Part shown: piece by piece, positions 4,512 through 5,572 of the stretch
Layout: the number at the start of each line of letters is the position of its first letter
Position numbering within the stretch: the first letter of the stretch is position 1
NCBI GenBank assembly: GCA_029858165.1
Contig: JAOUFO010000136.1
Coordinates: 1 to 5,572, forward strand
DNA: 5,572 bases
Direction of reading: 5' to 3'
DNA from: Deltaproteobacteria bacterium
Lineage (GTDB): Bacteria > SAR324 > JACQKK01
Program-made: the position numbers and the translations under genes
The notes under the pieces: generated by a model
Database searches by the model: none
Told to the model about the DNA's origin: nothing
What the model saw: only the letters and a program-made list of their open reading frames with translations

Positions 4512-5426
4512 TCAGCGGCCATGGCGGGGGGAAAGGGTCAGCACCTCCACCCCGGTGCCGGTGACGGCCACCGTGTGCTCAAATTGGGCGGAAAGGCTGC
4601 CGTCTATGGTGACGGCGGTCCAGTTGTCTTTCAGCACCCGCATCTGCCATTTGCCCTGGTTGATCATGGGTTCAATGGTAAACACCATGCCGGGGACCAG
4701 GGGCTGCCCGGTGCCTTTTTGACCGTAATGGGGCACCTGGGGTTCCTCGTGGAAATTTTCTCCGATGCCGTGGCCCACAAAATCCCGCACCACCGAGTAA
4801 CCGTTTTTTTCGGCATGGGTTTGGATGGCATGGCCGATATCCCCGATAAACCCCCCCGGCCGCACCGCCATGATTCCGAAGTCCAGACATTCGCGGGTCA
4901 CTTCCACCAACTTTCGGGCTTCCGGGCTGACAGCCCCCACCAGATACATTCGGGAGGCATCCCCGAAAAAGCCGTCCACCACCGAGGTCACATCCACATT
5001 CACAATATCCCCTTCCACAAGCTGGCGGTCGCTGGGGATGCCGTGGCAGATCACTTCATTGATGGAGGTGCAGACACTTTTGGGGTAGCCTTTGTAGTTT
5101 AAGGGGGCGGGAATCCCCCCGCCTTCTTTGGTGGCCTGGGTCACCCACTGGTCTATCTGGTTGGTGGTCACCCCCTGGGTGATTTTGTCTTCCAACTGGT
5201 CCAGAATTTGGGCGGTCAGAAGCGATGCCCGGCGAATCCCCTCTATCTGGCGGGGGGTTTTGATCATGGCCTGGGTTTTGGGGGCCAGCCAGGGCATCAT
5301 GGAGGGGGAGCCCTCCGGCTGGTGCTGTTGGTCCGCCTCCCAGTGGCATTTTTTGTATTTTTTTCCGCTGCCGCAGTGGCAGGGGTCATTCCTGCCCAGG
5401 GCGGAGGGTGGGGTTGGGTGGGTCAT
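4512..5426 (-). CDS. map: Type I methionine aminopeptidase with N-terminal SEC-C zinc motif
   Basis: The enzyme removes the initiator methionine from new proteins in the cytosol (dinuclear metallopeptidase, pita-bread fold). Residues 12-30 hold a SEC-C motif with C16-x-C18-x8-C27-H28, the same zinc motif as at the SecA C-terminus. In this MAP subclass it is thought to help ribosome or protein contact. The catalytic domain (about 55-296) keeps all five metal ligands: D145 and D156 (NVDVTS...GDASR), H219 (VGHGIG), E252 (TIEPM) and E283 (QFEHT). Substrate histidines H128 (NEVICHG) and H226 (NFHEEPQ) are also present. At 304 residues it is longer than the roughly 260 of E. coli Map, and the SEC-C extension and linker explain this. 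The ATG at 5426 is favoured because internal Met codons would lose the zinc motif. Only a weak AAGG precedes it. The gene is monocistronic in this view and flanked by repeats on both sides. Confidence 0.95.
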   Translation of the reverse strand: MTHPTPPSALGRNDPCHCGSGKKYKKCHWEADQQHQPEGSPSMMPWLAPKTQAMIKTPRQIEGIRRASLLTAQILDQLEDKITQGVTTNQIDQWVTQATKEGGGIPAPLNYKGYPKSVCTSINEVICHGIPSDRQLVEGDIVNVDVTSVVDGFFGDASRMYLVGAVSPEARKLVEVTRECLDFGIMAVRPGGFIGDIGHAIQTHAEKNGYSVVRDFVGHGIGENFHEEPQVPHYGQKGTGQPLVPGMVFTIEPMINQGKWQMRVLKDNWTAVTIDGSLSAQFEHTVAVTGTGVEVLTLSPRHGR

Positions 5427-5534
5427 TGGATGGCCTTATGGAAAATCACGCTTGTGGGAATGTACAATAACCTGAGACCTCTGCATAACTGCCAAAAGCT
5501 CCCGTTTTGATAAAAAAGCGGGGGTTTGGGGTTC
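5427..5534. promoter_or_regulatory. Upstream region of the methionine aminopeptidase gene
   Basis: This AT-richer gap must contain the leftward promoter, but no convincing -35/-10 pair is visible. TTGTAC on the minus strand (about 5460-5465) is the best -35 candidate and lacks a good -10. Positions 5474-5488 read GAGACCTCTGCATAA, which resembles ends of some insertion sequences, but no partner end or transposase is present. Positions 5501-5522 form a weak AT-rich hairpin, CCCG/CGGG. Confidence 0.25.
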
Positions 5535-5572
5535 CTGTCCGGCACCAGCACGGCCCTGCGTTGTGTCGCCTG
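5535..5572 (-). repeat. Partial inverted repeat unit of the array B type, cut by the window edge
   Basis: Read leftward, the window end matches the right half of the array B unit (4062-4100): the CAGGCGACACAACGCAGGG string, then GTGCTGG and GCCGGACAG. It differs by T-to-C in the inner stem (GGCCG for GGCTG) and by loss of one T in the outer arm (TGCC for TTGCC). Beyond GGACAG the flank reads AGGAACCCCAAAC, closer to the array A spacer than to the array B spacer. The other half lies outside the window. Confidence 0.75.

Noticed and set aside
5474..5488. Insertion-sequence terminal repeat (GAGACC...)
   Set aside because: There is only a vague resemblance from memory. No second end, target duplication or transposase fragment lies in the window.
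1..5572. Defence system, retron, integron or prophage module
   Set aside because: No reverse transcriptase, integrase, transposase, toxin-antitoxin pair or phage gene is visible. The nuclease is an exported SNase-type enzyme with a housekeeping-like context.
1..5572. tRNA or rRNA genes
   Set aside because: No cloverleaf with T-loop GTTCRA plus acceptor stem, and no rRNA-like segment, was found on either strand. The Y-shaped repeat units lack these signatures.

Overview
The window looks like chromosomal DNA from a GC-rich Gram-negative bacterium, most likely a member of the Pseudomonadota or a neighbouring phylum. The support is several proteobacterial-type housekeeping genes, a Sec-type signal peptide, strong G/C bias with long G or C runs, and intergenic repeats of the CCTCACCCCC...CTCTCC kind. 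No rRNA or lineage marker is present, so a finer placement (for example a magnetococcus-like lineage) would be a guess.

Layout. Positions 1-46 are an AT-rich flank. Positions 47-526 hold tandem array A: five near-identical 86-87 bp units plus a partial unit and a 3' cap. Positions 585-605 are a probable terminator for a leftward gene pair: an old-yellow-enzyme-type flavin oxidoreductase (630-1613), preceded 5 bp upstream by hisE (1619-2026). A short AT-rich divergent promoter region (2027-2106) separates hisE from a rightward pair: an exported staphylococcal-nuclease-family enzyme with an extra C-terminal, possibly OB-fold, domain (2107-3168), and an exported protein of unknown function (3259-4023). 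Array B, two identical 84 bp units plus the same 3' cap, begins at the base after that gene's stop codon. Positions 4210-4500 hold inverted GC-rich repeat sequences and hairpins around an AT-richer island. A leftward type I methionine aminopeptidase with an N-terminal SEC-C zinc motif fills 4512-5426. The right edge cuts through half of a third, inverted repeat unit.

The five proteins do not form one pathway. hisE is histidine biosynthesis and probably shares a transcript with the flavoenzyme. The nuclease and the unknown exported protein may form an envelope pair. The aminopeptidase is a housekeeping gene read alone. The most distinctive content is the repeat family. Two arrays 4 kb apart share identical 9-bp inverted arms, a bulged T and a 5-bp inner stem. 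Two base pairs of that inner stem differ between the families with both sides changed together, so pairing is kept. This points to an element maintained for its fold, as RNA or single-stranded DNA, and amplified locally. Nothing in the window encodes an enzyme that would move it.
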